This document shows, piece after piece, positions 62,889 through 64,000 of a DNA stretch of 64,000 nucleotides. Position 1 is the stretch's first letter. Each line of letters starts with the position of its first letter. Below the pieces are notes generated by a model. That model made no database searches and was not told where the DNA came from. It saw only the letters and a list, made by a program, of their open reading frames with translations. The stretch lies in the NCBI GenBank assembly GCA_015657535.1, contig JADHZB010000745.1:1-64000 (forward strand). The letters are read 5' to 3'. The DNA comes from Nephromyces sp. MM_2019 (Eukaryota > Apicomplexa > Aconoidasida > Nephromycida). Position numbers and translations under genes: made by a program.

Positions 62889-64000
62889 TTGAGAATGGAG
62901 AATAGCCTAGAGTGCATTTGAGTATAGAAAAGCTTAGAGGCCATTTTAGTATGAAAATTGTGTAGGTAAGGAGTCATTTAGTGTTGCGGAGCAGGAAATT
63001 CTCTCCGTTATACTGAGGTTTTTGAAAATTAGCTAGTTTTTGAGTGTTATGGGCCCCTCTAGCTAATTTTGAAAAAATCTGCGAATTTTTTAGGCATGCA
63101 CTGCGTTTGCATATTCAAACCCTCTTTCTGCTTGAGTTGCTGTCAGCTTATTTAGCAACTTCTTCTCTAGGCCTTACTGTTTGCTTATGTGGCTAGAATT
63201 GTTTAACTGTTTAAAGTGAGTTTTCAGTGGTGGCATATACTCGTACCCAGCCACTTTGATTTCTCTATGAAATATTTGAAAGAAAGAAATGGAAGCTGCT
63301 TACTTTGGCTAGTTAACTTGAAGTTTATTCGCTTATACCCCTTTAGCCTCTTCCAGTTTCATAAATTCGCGATATTCCGTCAATTCTGGGATAATTTTCC
63401 CCAAATTCTTTTCTTCTACTTTTTTGTAAAGACATTAAAAGAGAGTTTATTTCTTCTTTTCTATTCTTTTGTGTCTACCACACATGTGGTCCCAACAAAC
63501 CGAAAAAATTACTTCAAAAGTCAAAAAATTGGTCTCACGGATACACATTTTGTCTCTGCAACACTCATAGCGTTTACGAAAAACATTGTATAATATGAAA
63601 AATCCCTTATTTAATTGGAATTTTTACCCTACAGGAGGACGATAAAGCCCACACTTTTCATTGTTTACTTTACATGCTCAGTCAAGCATTATTTTTTTCA
63701 TCCTGATAGATGCTTTATTTTGTGAGCTTCCCACCATTTTCCAGGTTTTTTGCTGGTTTCCAGATACTTTAAGGTTGTATGAAATCCAGAGCTGCTCATT
63801 AGAGAATTGCGACATCTTTTTTTTTCATTACCTATCATATTGGTGAAGCTGTTTTCCTATACGTGCTCCTAGATGTTTCTATTTACAAGTCTTTCTCTCT
63901 GTGTGTTTGTGGAAGTTACGGTATCTCCTCTCTCTCCTCTTGCAGTGCTCTTTTTAGAGGGAATGCACGCGTATTTGAAGTCTATATCATTGCAACGAAG
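62889..64000. other. right edge with a possible exon running out of the window
   Basis: The frame at 63225-63410 (+), after a TTTTCAG site, is open but Phe/Leu-rich. At the extreme right, CTTGCAG (to about 63944) or CTTTTTAG (to about 63956) is followed by open sequence to the window end, reading as LFLEGMHAYLKSISLQR or NARVFEVYIIATK depending on frame. A plus-strand gene may therefore continue beyond 64000. Confidence 0.3.

Noticed and set aside
1..64000. tRNA or rRNA genes, telomeric TTTAGGG arrays, transposase or reverse-transcriptase domains
   Set aside because: None was recognised by reading. A tRNAscan or Rfam run would be needed to exclude small RNA genes.

Overview
This window is AT-rich nuclear DNA from a eukaryote whose genes are split by many introns. 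I read it as an apicomplexan, probably coccidian-like. Three things point that way: helical-repeat proteins of the FASTK/RAP type, which are expanded in Apicomplexa; a very large low-complexity protein with a single CCCH zinc finger of a C-X7-C-X5-C-X3-H type common in alveolates; and a multi-exon secreted cysteine-containing protein with a Thr/Ser-rich end, as in coccidian surface antigens. No prokaryotic, plastid or viral signal was seen. The organism call is an inference, since no search could be run.

Layout: a secreted surface-type protein lies on the minus strand (4795-2321, 5 exons). A 16-exon helical-repeat protein (RAP/FASTK-like, probably mitochondrial) lies on the plus strand (8928-20749). 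A giant CCCH zinc-finger protein lies on the minus strand (30858-26047). A second helical-repeat gene, only partly resolved, follows on the minus strand (35952-about 31723). A complete TDP2-type 5'-tyrosyl-DNA phosphodiesterase lies on the plus strand (38632-43817, 12 exons). An unrecognised protein with an acidic N-terminus and two membrane segments lies on the minus strand (53582-49621, 7 exons). A last exon of an unidentified plus-strand gene ends at 62888, and a possible further exon runs off the right edge.

Most of the gene content is invisible to simple ORF calling, because internal exons are commonly 20-150 bases and lie between introns of several hundred bases. I rebuilt the genes by pairing AG acceptors with GT donors and requiring reading-frame phase to agree at each junction. 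Phases close exactly for the secreted protein (1134 nt), helical-repeat gene 1 (2277 nt), TDP2 (906 nt), the two-TM protein (1338 nt) and the zinc-finger protein (4215 nt). For helical-repeat gene 2 the first 13 exons close (888 nt) but the 3' part does not.

The genes do not form a pathway. The two helical-repeat proteins probably share a job in mitochondrial RNA metabolism. TDP2 repairs topoisomerase II-DNA adducts. The CCCH protein probably binds RNA. Long gene-poor stretches (4.8-8.9, 20.8-26, 43.8-49.6 and 53.6-62.7 kb) hold simple repeats and several perfect or near-perfect hairpins but no gene I can defend.
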